A DNA stretch of 64,000 nucleotides, taken from contig AP031355.1 in assembly GCA_037833965.1 (NCBI GenBank), positions 5,977,501-6,041,500 on the forward strand. The letters run 5' to 3'. Within the stretch, counting starts at the first letter, position 1; every line of letters begins with the position of its first letter. The position numbers and the translations under genes were made by a program. Source of the DNA: Marchantia polymorpha subsp. ruderalis (taxonomy: Eukaryota > Streptophyta > Marchantiopsida > Marchantiales > Marchantiaceae). This document shows, one piece after another, positions 48,701 through 62,778 of this stretch. Below the pieces are notes generated by a model. That model saw only the letters and a list, made by a program, of their open reading frames with translations, searched no databases and was not told where the DNA came from.

Positions 48701-49600
48701 AAGTTAGTAATAAGCGATATCTTCAGGCGTCGATTCTTCTCAGTCAGGCTGCAGCCACTGTCCACATCTCCATGAGCTCGTAGGCACTCAACTTTTGGTC
48801 ATCCTTCTATACCTATCTCTATCTAGCTTTAGTACCCCCATCAGCTCCTCTCAATCATTCAGTAACATTCCCCTGCTTTGACCGGCAATTTTTTCTCCTT
48901 CGACATCAGTCCGATTAAATGCGATAATCTCTCCCTAACAAAGAGCCAAGGTGGTTCTTTTCCGCTTTTAGGCCGTCACTGCTTCCTTTCCATTTGACAT
49001 CCAATAAGCCGATAATTCCTCCACAAATTTTCCCAGTAGATACAAAACCTTCCAAACAAAAATGTCACTAACGATGCTAGTTGCAGATTTCTAAACTGTT
49101 GACGATCCACTCATCCCCGCCAAAAACATCGATGAGTACTCGTAAAGGCAGAATTGCCCGCATGTACGAGTAAGGGGGCACATTTGCGGTCCACCGTCCA
49201 GTAGCCGTTTCAAACCAGGAGGAAATTATGTCACAATTTTCGCAAAAAGTCCACCATCACCAAACGATGATCTGTTAGTTTGAAAAATCTGGTTGGTATC
49301 ATCGTAAAACCATTTTTAACTAATGTCGACAATCTTCCCCGTTTCCATACTTCACGCCACCGACAGTTTCCGAAGATGATCCACCCTCGGAAGAGTCAAT
49401 CGCCGTTCGTGAGCTAAGATTGGGGTCGATTTATGCTCACCCATGTAGCGGTCCAATTTCAAGTACGCTTGGGCACGACTGGCGAACAGGACAGCATCAG
49501 ATGGATTCAATTGTAAGGCATCGCTGTACAATTGCACAGATGTTTCATACTCCTCGTCCACAAATGCTTTATCTGCTTTCCTCCCGAGTTCCTCCGCCAT
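45719..49600 (-). CDS. SGT1: SGT1 co-chaperone (TPR-CS-SGS)
   Basis: Ten exons on the minus strand, in transcript order: 49600-49441, 48629-48560, 48386-48262, 47898-47709, 47555-47459, 47292-47227, 46826-46684, 46523-46415, 46086-45982, 45826-45719. They sum to 390 residues in frame. The TPR domain (1-118) starts [13 protein letters not shown] and includes [14 protein letters not shown] and KAYLRKG. A Pro/Glu-rich linker (119-181) repeats TPMET twice. The CS domain (182-270) runs from [17 protein letters not shown] through [13 protein letters not shown]. The SGS domain (about 290-390) has [28 protein letters not shown] and [17 protein letters not shown]1 links HSP90 and RAR1, stabilises NLR immune receptors and works with SCF ubiquitin ligases. 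The 46684/46523 splice pair is the least certain: the GTACGT donor four bases upstream in the transcript is stronger but breaks phase with the clear acceptor. Confidence 0.93.
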
Positions 49601-51060
49601 ACTCCCGAAATCCTACACGCTGTCACCCACGAACCAGATAAAGATCATTACACCGCGTCTCCTACGCTCTCGCACCAAATGTAAGATTCCGATGACACCT
49701 CGCAACAGTCAGAACCTACCGACTCCCCATACCATAAACCCACTGAAAGAAGGCAAAAACTGCTTTCCTCGGAGGTACAACAACCAACAAAAGAGTCCGT
49801 TGGACGACGAAAACCAACCGGAAAAAGCCAATGATCCCCCGCAATGCGAGACCCAACATCCAAACGGCGGCAAGATGTGCTCACGAGAAAGAGAGATTAC
49901 GACTGGCCCCCGCAGCGCTTGCACACGCACGCAGCACGGTAATCAAAATGCAAGAAAGCAATTTTGCAAAGATGAAAAACTCCCTCCTCCTCCTCCTTCC
50001 ACCGAACCAGCTCTCGGAACTCCAACAGCCCAGGCCGCTCAATACCAAATCGAAGCCTTCCTTCCCTCCCCTCCCTACAAGCTCACTCCGTCGGACCGAA
50101 TGCCGCAATCGAATTCTCGGCCCCTCAACTGACCCGCTTGCTGCGGCTGCCTGCAGTGATGGGCAACGTCAACGCACGACGAGAGCGATGACGGAGCCCG
50201 CGGGAACAGAAGCGAGACTGTGCGATGCGATGAAGCGCAAGGAGACTCGAGCAGCGGCAGAGTAACGATGGTGCGCTAGAGGCAGCTTAATTATCCGAGT
50301 TACGCCCTCGACCGACCGACAGACTGACTGACGGTAATCAGCGATGGAGACGTGCGTGGATGGGAAGGAGGGAAGGTAGATGAGCAAATTGACGGGAGTT
50401 TCAGGCAAGTGACAAAACGGCCGTTTGCCCCGCGCGACGAGAGGCCGAACGTTCTAGACGGGAGGGAGGCGACTGACTGCGTTAGAGGCGGAGCTTTAGG
50501 GAGGAGGAGGAGGAGGAGGAGACACAGTCAAGATCCACGATTGTCCTGTTTCGTGACGGAGGTCTTGTCCGCTTGCACAGAAAGCGGCCGATGCCCGATG
50601 CCCCACAGTCTGTCTGTCTTTCCTTCCGTGCCATGGCATGGCATGCCATGGAATGGACTGGGCCTTCTGAATGGGTCCAACCTCGCACATCTCGACGCTT
50701 CAGATACTTCGCTTTGGCCCCCAAAGTCCAACATACATCAACAACAACTATTTCACACACATTGACCTCATCTCACTGATTCAGGTTGATCCGCAGGATC
50801 GCCTGATCGTTCTTTCTGATGCCCCTCTTGCCGTCCATCTGGTCCTCTCTCTCCCTCTCTCTAGTACTTCGGTCTCACCTCTGTGCAAATTGCATCTTGA
50901 ACCGAGTGGAGGAGTGTACCAGGCACGCAATTCCTACCGCACAGGATGTTGCGAATGTCTCGGTGGCAGACACCAGCAAGCCGAAGAATTTCTCCAAGTT
51001 TCGAATCTGATTCTGCGCTTTGCGCTGTCACGAGAGGCGATCAGAAAGTGAAGACAAGAA
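49601..51060. other. Probable SGT1 promoter and leader region
   Basis: GC-balanced DNA before the SGT1 start, with a GGA microsatellite at about 50503-50521 and a 14-bp palindrome CATGGCATGCCATG at 50637-50650. Overlapping frames on both strands (49692-50265, 50352-50765, 50671-51051) give no recognisable protein. Confidence 0.4.
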
Positions 51061-52503
51061 TTCAATGCCAAGGTGTGTGAAACATCCAAGCCCAGCATAT
51101 ACACATATAGAGAGGGGATACTACTGTAAAAATCTACAATTGGCCATGCATATCATCGGTTGACTAGTTTTTTAAACCTCATACCATAATTTTAGATATA
51201 TAATTTATTTGTCTTCATTATTATATTTCTGATGATACGATGACATTACTTTATACGAAATAATACTTTGAAAAAACATATTATTTTCTTCTGCTTCTAT
51301 ACAATTTTTTTTATATGTATATCAACTGGCGAGTAATTTTCTGGAGGTGAATTGCTCATTTTCCCATTACTTCGCATTATTCTACTTCTACACCATACAC
51401 GTGATCGTGAAAAGAGTGCACTCTCTATCGTCACGAGAGGTAAGTCAAAAATTGCGGGGAAAGTATGGTTCTTAAACGTGAACGCTAAGTCCAAGGTAAA
51501 ATTGACAGACTCACCGTATCTCTCGAACCGGAAATGACAGCACACGCTAACCTTAATAATATCACAACCTCTGTTTCACCATAAAGTGTGATATAAACAA
51601 GGTGTGACGTTTTTGGTAATGCAACATTTTGAAGATTTGTGCATAATGTGATATTATCAAAAAAAAAGTAACAAATCAAAATAAAATTACAATGTAAAAA
51701 AGAAAATAACAAATGTAATACTTCAAAGTTCTTGAATGTAAAATGTAATTCAAAACTATGAATGACAACAAGAGCACATCATAATGTGTCATTGAGATCC
51801 AATAGAGAATTCTCATTAGAAACAAAGAAGTTTTTAATGTCACATTGTTTTAGTGATGTTAAATGTACAACACTAACTAACACATTCAATCCTTACCTAC
51901 AAGCACACCGATTGTTAACGTGTCACTGTCAACTAACATATACACTCTGTACCTACCAAGCGCGCGGATCGTTGACGTGACAGCTATGACTAGTGCACAT
52001 TAAAATATCTATATCAACATTTAGAGTAACCTCTATTTTAGTTCAAACTAACTAAAGATGATTACACCAATATTCAAAGGCTTGCTAGGAGAGGCTTTGT
52101 AATACACTTCCTCTTTGTCATTTGAGCCGTTTGCGGGAAAACTTGCACGTGCGGTTCTTAGGGGGGGAAAGACATAAAAGTCCTACCTATCCAACTAATC
52201 AGGATTTTATATAGGTGGTACTCCGCGAAATCTATTGAGGTAGAGCGTATCAAAGTAAATGGCCTGAGGTAGAGCACTCAATGGGCTAGGGTGGCTCAAA
52301 GCTTGACCAACCTCAAGGAAAGTCAAAGAGTTCCAAAAAAATCCAAGGAGCAATTTTTATATAGCAAGCACTGGCACACAATGTGATTTCATAAAATGCA
52401 ATACAAGAGTCAATAGAAGATAATGAAACACAAGTGGTTGTGACTACAACCACTTCCCTTGAACCAAGAAAACGACCAAAAAACCCTGCCTCAAAACTCC
52501 CAA
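51061..52503. other. AT-rich flank of the transposase relic
   Basis: Unassigned AT-rich DNA. The part next to 52503 may belong to the Tigger-like element, but no later catalytic motifs or terminal inverted repeats could be identified. Confidence 0.4.
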
Positions 52504-53045
52504 TCAACGGTAAAATGTCTCATTAAAATTGAAGATGTCTTCTGGATCATATTTCTTCAATTTGAATGGGATCTTTGCCATGGCCAATGCAACTCCAACC
52601 TCATGTGCATCTCCACTTTCTCCATGCAAATAATAACATAATTTCATGTCGAGTTTTGAAATTTTGCAACCATCCATGAGAAAGCTTGAACTTAGTGTTG
52701 CATATGTCAAATGAATTTTTCAATACCATAGCCTTGTGCATAATGACGTCATCAGTTATAACTTCCCTTCGTGTCCTAACTTGTCCAAATCATGAAACCA
52801 AAATTCAACTTGAGCACGTCGTGCATTGCCTTCACACACATATGTACTACATTCAGTCACTTCTTTTTTCCACGAAGAATCTTGGAAATAGTGGTCCGAT
52901 TCACAAGTCTGAATTTATGTTGGTCCATCATATATTGTGCAAGGTCTTCTTGTTTCAAACTAGGATGAGTTTTGTGGACTTCATAGATTTTCTTCTTATC
53001 ATAAGTTGATAAATTCATCCTTTTGCACGTGAATTTACTTGCCAT
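52504..53045 (-). pseudogene. Broken Tigger/pogo-like (CENP-B-type) transposase
   Basis: Three minus-strand frame pieces follow the order of Tigger transposases. 53045-52859: MASKFTCKRMNLSTYDKKKI, then SLKQEDLAQY and NRTTISKILRGKKK before a stop, matching the CENP-B N-terminal DNA-binding helix-turn-helix. 52757 to about 52600, another frame: VITDDVIMHKAMVLKNSF and LSHGWLQNFKTRHEI, the second (Tc5-type) helix-turn-helix. 52600-52504, third frame: [17 protein letters not shown], the start of the DDE domain, where the usual catalytic DET reads NET. The two frameshifts, the stop and the lost Asp show that the copy is dead. Intact relatives cut and paste DNA at TA sites. The rest of the DDE domain is missing. 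Confidence 0.75.
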
Positions 53046-56000
53046 TGAAAGTACCTGTATCTGGCACACCAATCTACAAAATGAGCACTCAATATAAGTC
53101 ATCGTGATAATGGAGCAAAACTGATGCATTCGATTGTTTCAGCAACAACTTTATTCATGTGTCATCATAAATTCAACCAAAACTGGTAATGCAATCAAAA
53201 CATGTAGCACACTGTAGATTCCGAGGTTTGATTGTTGGTTTTCTAGGCGGAGGCAAGTGGATAACTACGAGGATTTTGATATCCTTGCTGATTGGCCTAC
53301 CAAAATTGAGAACTCAGAACTGAGTCCAACCTCCTACAAATGCACTAACATGCCGATGCTCAAAAGAACACGAAAGCGATCTCCACATAACACATCGACT
53401 CATACCTCCTAGAAATTCTGAAACATAGAACTTTAAACTGAATTGAAATCGTCAAGCACAGCAAGAAAACAGGAACAAAAATCACACAACACTCCTACTC
53501 ATCCAGAAGCACGCTCACCCCCATAACCATATTCCAAACAACCATCTTCACAAAGGAAACCGAGCTTCCACATCAAAGAAACGAGCTTGAAATTACGAAC
53601 TTCAAACTAGATCAACCCACCAAAAGCAGCAGAAATCAAAACTATCAAGACCATCAATCCTGATAACATCCTAGTGATGTGCTCCCACCATGCTCATGAT
53701 CCAGAAAAGAACTGAAATTCCTCACACAAATGGGACACATTATAAGTTAGAATTGAAAGTGAGCTTCAATCCTCACTTAGTGTAGTTGCGACAGTGTGTC
53801 CACTCATGCAGGACCTTCGGATGCTGGAGTTGCATGTCTGCTCAAGCTGGCCTTCTTGTTGCTCCGATTGCAAGTGCCGAAAGTGAAACAAATTCAAACA
53901 ATGCTGATCTAAGCAAGCGCCGTCAAAAACTCCCTTTTAATTTTGTGTAAGATCCAAGCAACAACAAGATGTATCAAACCAGGTACCTAAGCAATGACAA
54001 CTTTCTACGATTGTGAAACACTATGTCTTTATTTGAGTGCAATGCAGTGTGAGTACTCATTCCTTAGATAAACGGAAAAGACACAATGCTGACCTAGCAA
54101 ATGGCCACAAAACTGATATTTTGAATCATCAACAATGTTCAAGGTTGATGCAAGGGGGCGGTCCATGACCCTCTAAATAGCATTTCATTTATCACATAGG
54201 CGGCTCATGACCTTTCTGCTACTACAATTCTTTCCATCTAACTGTCACATACAATCCATCCATACTTGATATTACCACACTTAGATTTCAGATTTTGGAA
54301 AAAAATAATGACATTATGAAGGGTCATAGCAATAATAACGAGCAAGTTTTACACTAGGAGCATCGGTTTCAAACTTTTAGGTGACAATATCGAGGTGTTA
54401 TATTAACAAGGGTGACATTATCAAGGTTAGCTGTAGCCGAAATCTACTATGATGTAATAAATATGATTCATATCATGTGTATTGACACCGAACTAAGCAT
54501 ATTAAACAATCTCTTCAAGCCACTAGAGTGATAAAATATGCTTGAAAACATCAATGATATAGTTTGTTCCTACACTATATGCAACAAGCACATCCATGAT
54601 AATTGTGGAGTCTATCGGCTCAAAACATAGTAGCTAGTTTGGCTAATGTTGAAACAACTTCGATGTAATTCTTTAATCCATTGGTGAATATAAATTACCT
54701 CAAGAGTAGATAATCTACTCATCAATACTCAATAGATAAATTATGAAATTCTTGTGTTGTTTTCCTAAACTTCCCAATTATTGTACACCATTGCAATTCA
54801 ACCAAATCTCAATAACAATGTTGTAAATTTTAACCTCTAATTGTGAGCACGTATAGATTCCTCTTGCAACATTTGCTTGCCCAAATAATAGACAAAAAGT
54901 TGAAATTTAGCCATTTTCATGATATATACTGAATAAGATAAAAATTATTCGGCATTACATATATGATACTTGGAGTTAAAAATGTTGATGTGATGATCTA
55001 TATTCCTTATAGTCTTATTATATTCTTTGCTCATTTTTTAATATTAATCTATACTCCTTACAAGGAAAATGGTTGATAGCGACTTGCTACTTGACGTACA
55101 ACTATGTCTATTCATCACTATGAGTGTAAAGAGAGTCATGGCTTATAAATAAAACAGTGATAACATATTATTTGATTATATGTCACCTCCATTCACAAAA
55201 TCACAACCCTTTTATCCATTTTTAGATGAAAAAATTATGATAATCAAAACTGTAGTATAAAAAAAATTGTCACCATTTTCTATTTGAATTTCATAGTTTT
55301 TAATTAGCTTTCATAGAATCAAATCATGAAATATGTAGTGGAAAAAATCACTAAATCCGTTAGCAGAACATGATAAAAATCGAAAAAAATTAATGGTTTC
55401 TTTGTGTTTTTTACTACAACCAAGTAGAGATTATGATCTACTAAAATATAATGAGACATCAACGTACTTGCTGTTCTTTTGAAGTTTTCGTATCATGCTG
55501 TGGGTTAAATTTTAATTGTTAAGATGAACATATATGTTCAATGGTGATGATAACGGAGCTAACCCTATACGGCTTTTTGTGATCTCCATATCAGTGATAT
55601 CATACTAGTGATGACACATCAGTGATGTGTCCTCCGGTTCGTTTATCTTATCAATCATTATGAAATTATTTATATAGATTTTTTCTAGTTTTAATAATTT
55701 TTTCCAATATCAAAATTTTCATAAATAGTTCTATTCTTATATTCTAAAGATCGTAAATCTTGTTACAGAAAAAAGTCGTATATCACGCGGGTGAACACCA
55801 ACCAACATGAGTACTACCACGTTGGGACAAACCTCAACGCGGTAGACTAAACCCGTACGGCGAGAGTTGCAGGCGCTTCTTCTTTCTCGGCCGCTGACAG
55901 TAATTAGGCAGTTGCGTTCAAAACTACCCCTAATGCCCCACTCTACAGGGTTTCAACATGAGCTCCAAAGCTTGGAAAAAGATGAATCTTCCAAAACTGT

Positions 56001-57592
56001 CATTGTGACCTGGAGGCTAGGAAAGGGACATTTTTGCCCTATGGCAAAGATCTCAAGCTGGACTTTCGACAGACCGGATTTGGAAGTAGAATTTTTTATC
56101 ATTTCTGAATGTAAACGAGGCTAAGCATAAACTAGCAAGAATATCGCACATCCGAAAAACCAATGCTGGAGTTTTTCCGACTGGTTTGACCGGTTGCCGG
56201 TAGAAGGTGATGCAGATACGGGTTTAGGGTTGAAGGCCGATGATGATGAGGTGGCTGCTCCTATCCACGTGGCATGGTTGTGCTTGCTCTTGTCGTGGAC
56301 CCATATTACACTGAGCTCCTCAAATCATTTGTCCTCTCCTCGAACGCTGGCGACAAGAGGTTTTAATCTGAGGAAATTATCAAAGAATGATTTTTTTCTT
56401 CCTTTGCTGGATACAATTACTTTGCCATTCAGTATTAAGTTTTGAGCGATATGTCGGCGAAATGAGTAATTTGCTCGATTGCGCATCAGTAGCACTGCTG
56501 TAGTTGAATGGTCCACATCAGCTTCGTCTTATCGACGTCGGGTGCCCTATGTAAATCAACTTGCGCAATGAAGATGGATTGACCGTCAGATGAAGGTGGG
56601 AAGATGGAGCGTGTGGCCTCCATAGAACGCTTAAGACCTCCAATGCAGTGACTTGTGGAAAACTTCTCTTGACCATTTGTTGGTCATTAAGTGGAAGTGA
56701 AATCATGATGATATCTATTCAAAGTGCTATCTCAGCCTGTCTAATGCGTACATTGAGAGTGTACAGTCATGACTCAGCAAATTCTCCTGGGACGGTGACA
56801 CTTTGTTCGTAATTTAAGGAGCTGAAATGTAGCCTAGAGTTTCAATTATGAAATAAGAAACAAGCGTGGAAGCTTCAAAGTCTTAGTTCGTGAACTAACA
56901 ATCCTTAAGTTTGCCGATCATTCACCTTGGGTCAATTTTATTGTATATATTATCATCCAAAAGTTAAGTAAAATCTGTAATTTTAAACCTTCAGTTGTTA
57001 CGTTCCAAGTTACTATTACTTGCTTTGGACTGAATGTTCTGCACTCTTCAGTTTGTTATGACTCCTTGATTTGATTAGCGTTTTAACTTTAGATCCAAGG
57101 GAAAGCTGGCTAGAAGTGTAAAAGTGCGACTCATTTCATTCACGAGGATTGAACCATTTGGTGTAGATAAATTTGATATTCCGTAATCATCATCATTTTG
57201 AGTCTTGACAAACTTGATTCATGTCTCTTGGTGCAGGAGATATCAAAGTATGCAATCTCTATATTTTTTACGCTTTCTCCATCTGAGAATCGATCTTCAC
57301 TCTCCATCATCTTAGAAATTGTGTAAGTTTCAATTTGCTTCTATGTTGCTATCCAATTTATGATCAGATCACTTCCATGTTATCATTCGATAAAGATCCA
57401 ACTCATAGATTAATCCTGCAACCATCTACATTGTCATGACCATATGTAGGTTCGCCAAGATATATAGTGTGCGATGGGACTACATACCTATTTGGATGTG
57501 GTTCCCTGCATATTAGGGTTTGAGGGTGACTCTTGGTGAGATCCACCCTCCTGAAGGGTATATCATCTTGTGTGGTTTGAATAACGGCTAAC
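53046..57592. other. Gene-free, mostly AT-rich region
   Basis: 53046-54250 is mixed, 54250-55800 strongly AT-rich. 55860-56700 is more balanced, with small frames (55867-56124, 56194-56445) that match nothing known and a G-box CACGTG at about 56267. No gene is supported. Confidence 0.4.
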
Positions 57593-57623
57593 TTCAGCGT
57601 CGGGACTATCTCCCGACGCTGAA
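57593..57623. repeat. Perfect GC-rich hairpin in AT-rich DNA
   Basis: TTCAGCGTCGGGA (57593-57605) and its exact reverse complement (57611-57623) flank the 5-base loop CTATC. The stem has 13 pairs, 8 of them G-C, and stands out from its surroundings. It sits inside a 99-codon minus-strand frame (57403-57702) of unknown identity. Possibly part of an old mobile element. Confidence 0.85.
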
Positions 57624-57702
57624 TATCGAGATTCTCATTACCATCAACCTTAATTCTTTTAGTTGTGGAGTGAGTTTGGCTAGTTTGTCTGTGATTTTTC
57701 AT

Positions 57703-59363
57703 TTTGTGTTTTATTACAATACTTTGTTCACGGATTTTTACTCACAAAACTAATCGTTCTTCTTCAAAATCTATGAATTGTGATACACTTGTGTTGGTGT
57801 ATGCTCTAGTTTATGATTTTTGTGTATGTATGGTTTGTAAACAATATATGTTGGATGATGACGATGTGTATTCGCACAACAACACCAATTTCATTTCAAC
57901 TAGCTAATGCTTGTCTCCAACTAATTAGCAAGCTAAAGAACTTACCATATATTTCATATTTTCTCCAACAGTATATTACATACATTTGGTTTGGATTCAA
58001 AATCTACTTTATGTACTATGCTTCTTCATTTTGACAAATATTCTCTCATGAATTTCACGTTAGATTTAAGTGAACCTACTAGAATCAATCAATCCATTAC
58101 AACCATAGATATATCAATTCATGTCTTGCTTAACTTTATCCAGCTTGGCTGATGTTATATTCTCTTCTTCTGCACTTCATACAACTATTTCCAATAGATC
58201 TTGATAGCCTTTGCGTTCGCATCATCTACTTCTTGATTTATCTTAATACAAACTATATATACGAATCAAGTATCCATTAGTGACATTGAACATGTAAACA
58301 GATCTCGCACTAAGATTTGTCATTGAGAAAACTGTGTTAACCTACCTAATTGATATTACGTCTATAGTAACACATTTGACTTTATATTTTAACCCTAGCT
58401 TTGTGTTACCGAGAGATTCTGTGAGTATTTTTATATCTTGACAATCTAATATATTGGGGTTAACCTAATTTGAGTTGAATCAAAACCTGAGATTACTACT
58501 AACATCCTATACTTCTCTAAAAATAATTACTAATTCCATCCATAATGAAAGATACATGCCTAAAACAATAAGACATATATCACTGATTTTAGCTCCTGTA
58601 GAAGTCACTTTTTCATAATGTTTACAATAATATGATTCTTAATGTTTTTCCACAAATGCCTCAAGCTATTTAAAAATATCCTCATATTCATATAAGTAGT
58701 TTATTTAAAATAATATTTGATTTAATGTCAAGTTGATGTACCTTTTGAAATCTATATCTATATGACTCATCTTAGTTAATATCCAATGAATAATTCGGTA
58801 CCCTGTACTTGTCCATTATTCTGGATAAAACAAATAAGCCATGGAAAAGTGACAGATGGTATTACCTTAATGTTGAAAATGATTATCTTTATTCTTTCTC
58901 ATCATAACAACTTTATCATATCTTTCTATCAATCACATCTCTCATCTCAAAGATATTTATTTTACATACGGCAATCAAACTGCTCCCTACAAATTCAGTC
59001 TAGATTAAAATTTCTTTTTCATCGAGACTCTAATCTAGTTAATGATATGTCAATCAACAACACATGTTTATTTGAAGGGTGTGCTTGGATTTCTAATACC
59101 AATTCTAACCTTTAGAAGATCTCGACAATAAATAATCTGGTTTATACTTGTTGATGATGTTATTGTTAATGAGTTTCATGTCAACAACATGTCATTCTCT
59201 GCAAACTGAAATCTAACGCGTTCTACTATGATAGAAGACATGAAGACACAAATACAAAGAAAGAAAAATCCAATTTAGGAGAATTTAGCATCCACTATTA
59301 CCGATTTTCTCTACAAAAGACGGTATGGAGGATTGTGTCCTCGAAAAGGAAGCTCTGTGCGAG
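57703..59363. other. AT-rich gene-free stretch
   Basis: No coding or RNA feature was recognised before the tRNA gene at 59364. The longest frame (58786-59115) is compositionally AT-driven and matches nothing known. Confidence 0.45.
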
Positions 59364-59435
59364 TATCAGAGCCAAGTTTCGATCTTGGGGCCTGTGGGTT
59401 ATGGGCCCACCACGCTTCCGCTGCGCCACTCTGAT
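59364..59435 (-). tRNA. tRNA-iMet: Initiator tRNA-Met (CAT)
   Basis: 72 nucleotides fold as a full cloverleaf on the minus strand. The acceptor stem ATCAGAG/CTCTGAT has the A1-U72 pair typical of eukaryotic initiators, with discriminator A at 59364. The D stem is GCGC. The anticodon stem GTGGG/CCCAC has the GGG-CCC triplet and loop CCCATAA; anticodon CAT is at 59403-59401. The T loop is ATCGAAA, the initiator form instead of TTCGAAN. The T stem is CCAAG/CTTGG, one base-pair swap from the usual plant CCAGG/CCTGG. A T4 run (AAAA at 59345-59348 on +) about 16 bases after the 3' end can stop RNA polymerase III. Internal A and B boxes are part of the D and T arms. It carries the starting methionine to the ribosome. 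Confidence 0.95.
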
Positions 59436-61102
59436 TGGTGACGAGCGAGTAAATTTTGTAACTATTACACTCTATTTATTAAGCTATGTGATGAAAAAAA
59501 AAATCACATCTTCCTTCTATTTTTTTATAATTATGATGATTTAGATTTCTTTAATTTAACTTTTGAAATTAACTAAAATTTTTCTACTTTAATTTTGTTT
59601 CCCAGAATTATCAGAAGCAATTTAACACTTCATTACTATTCAAGATAAAATTATTCTATTTTTATAAGCCAGTATCAGCGTAAGTAGGTGTTAAAAATTT
59701 ATCCATCATGAACTGAAAGATTATTTGAATGTTTTTGACTTCAGCTCATACTCATACATCTTATATCATTATTTAAGAAGAATTAATTTTACCGCATTTT
59801 GATTTAACATTTTTCACTTTTCTTTTTTCCAAGAAATTTTAAATGGAATGATATTTTGATATGAATTGATTAAAAATTAACCAATTATCAAGCAGTATTT
59901 TTTTTTCTATATCAGTGGCTAATCATTCACGATTACAAAATAAATTCCAGTTATGATATATCAAAATAATTAAATCTTATATTCAATGACTTTCTTCATT
60001 TATAAGTAGAAGTTATAGGTTTTTTTGGGAAAATGAACCCAATAATATTGATAAAAAATCCAAAATTTCGTACAATCTATTGACAAAGAGATTTCTTAAG
60101 TAATATGTTTACCGTTTAATTGCAGCATCAAAATCAAAATTTTCCAAATAATATCTTTTCTGTTCAAAGATGATTTATGATTCATATGATTTGGTACTAT
60201 ATTGATATTAGAAAGAAAAAAAAGCTTTAAGAGCAGTTCAAAAATGAAATGCATTAGAAAAAAGTCGATCCATACCAATTTCAATACTTCATGATATTAT
60301 TTTTATCATTAACTTTTATTATTATAAATATTATATTAATATTATTATTAATATCATGAAACTATACGATTGATTTAATAATGATATAGAGTGAAATGAC
60401 CTAATTTATAACATTTTTCTGAAATAATGTAAGAATGAATATCCTTCTATCTTCAACTGTAGTGACCTTTGCGGTATAAAACTATGAACGGCATTCCAAT
60501 ACACTTCAGCCACTATCTTCTTAAAATTTTGAAACAGTGTAAATGAGAAGAAATTATAATTTGACTATTCAGGCAGAACCCGTGTGTAATGTCAACATAA
60601 TTTTTCTTGTTTGATCTGCTATGCAAACATCCTGGGATAACTTCAGAAGAACCCAATTTGGGGTTGTGAATCTAGTAATTTTACTAAACCCTAAGTTGTG
60701 TCAATAAGAACTGACGAATATAAGGATGAATATTTATAAATCAACATTAAATAAATAACTGGAGGCTTTTTCACATGTACTGCATAGTCATCGTGTGAGA
60801 ATCAATGGTTATTGGATTTATTTCCCAGTGAAGAGTAGTTACAAGCTTGGCCTCGGAATAAATCAAAGAATGAGATTCATCTAATTCAATTGTATCTACA
60901 TCCACCACTAGTGTTTTCTGACCCTATAGCTACACATGTGATATAGGAACATGATCCAAGGTGAACCACAGATGTACAATTTTCTTGACTAATTGCCTAG
61001 TTCTGAAAGCAATAGCCGTCTTATTGAAGGCTGCCCGGAGTGACATCCGATAGCCTGAATTACTTACAGAAAATGGAAATTTCCAAACAATGCATGGCTC
61101 GA
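59436..61102. other. AT-rich gene-free stretch
   Basis: Highly AT-rich with runs such as ATTATTATTAATAT near 60310-60360. No gene is seen before the 3' end of the peroxidase gene. Confidence 0.5.

Positions 61103-62778
<1,676 letters not shown>

Noticed and set aside
49692..50265. 140-codon overlapping frames upstream of SGT1
   Set aside because: Low-complexity Pro/Ser/Arg content on several frames at once; typical of GC-balanced promoter DNA.
55590..55640. Palindrome-like CACATCAGTGATGTG near 55615
   Set aside because: Short and with an imperfect centre; such words are expected in this much AT-rich sequence.
59360..59375. TATCAGAGCC on the + strand as a retrotransposon primer-binding site
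   Set aside because: The match continues through a whole initiator tRNA cloverleaf on the minus strand, so it is the tRNA gene itself, not a primer site.
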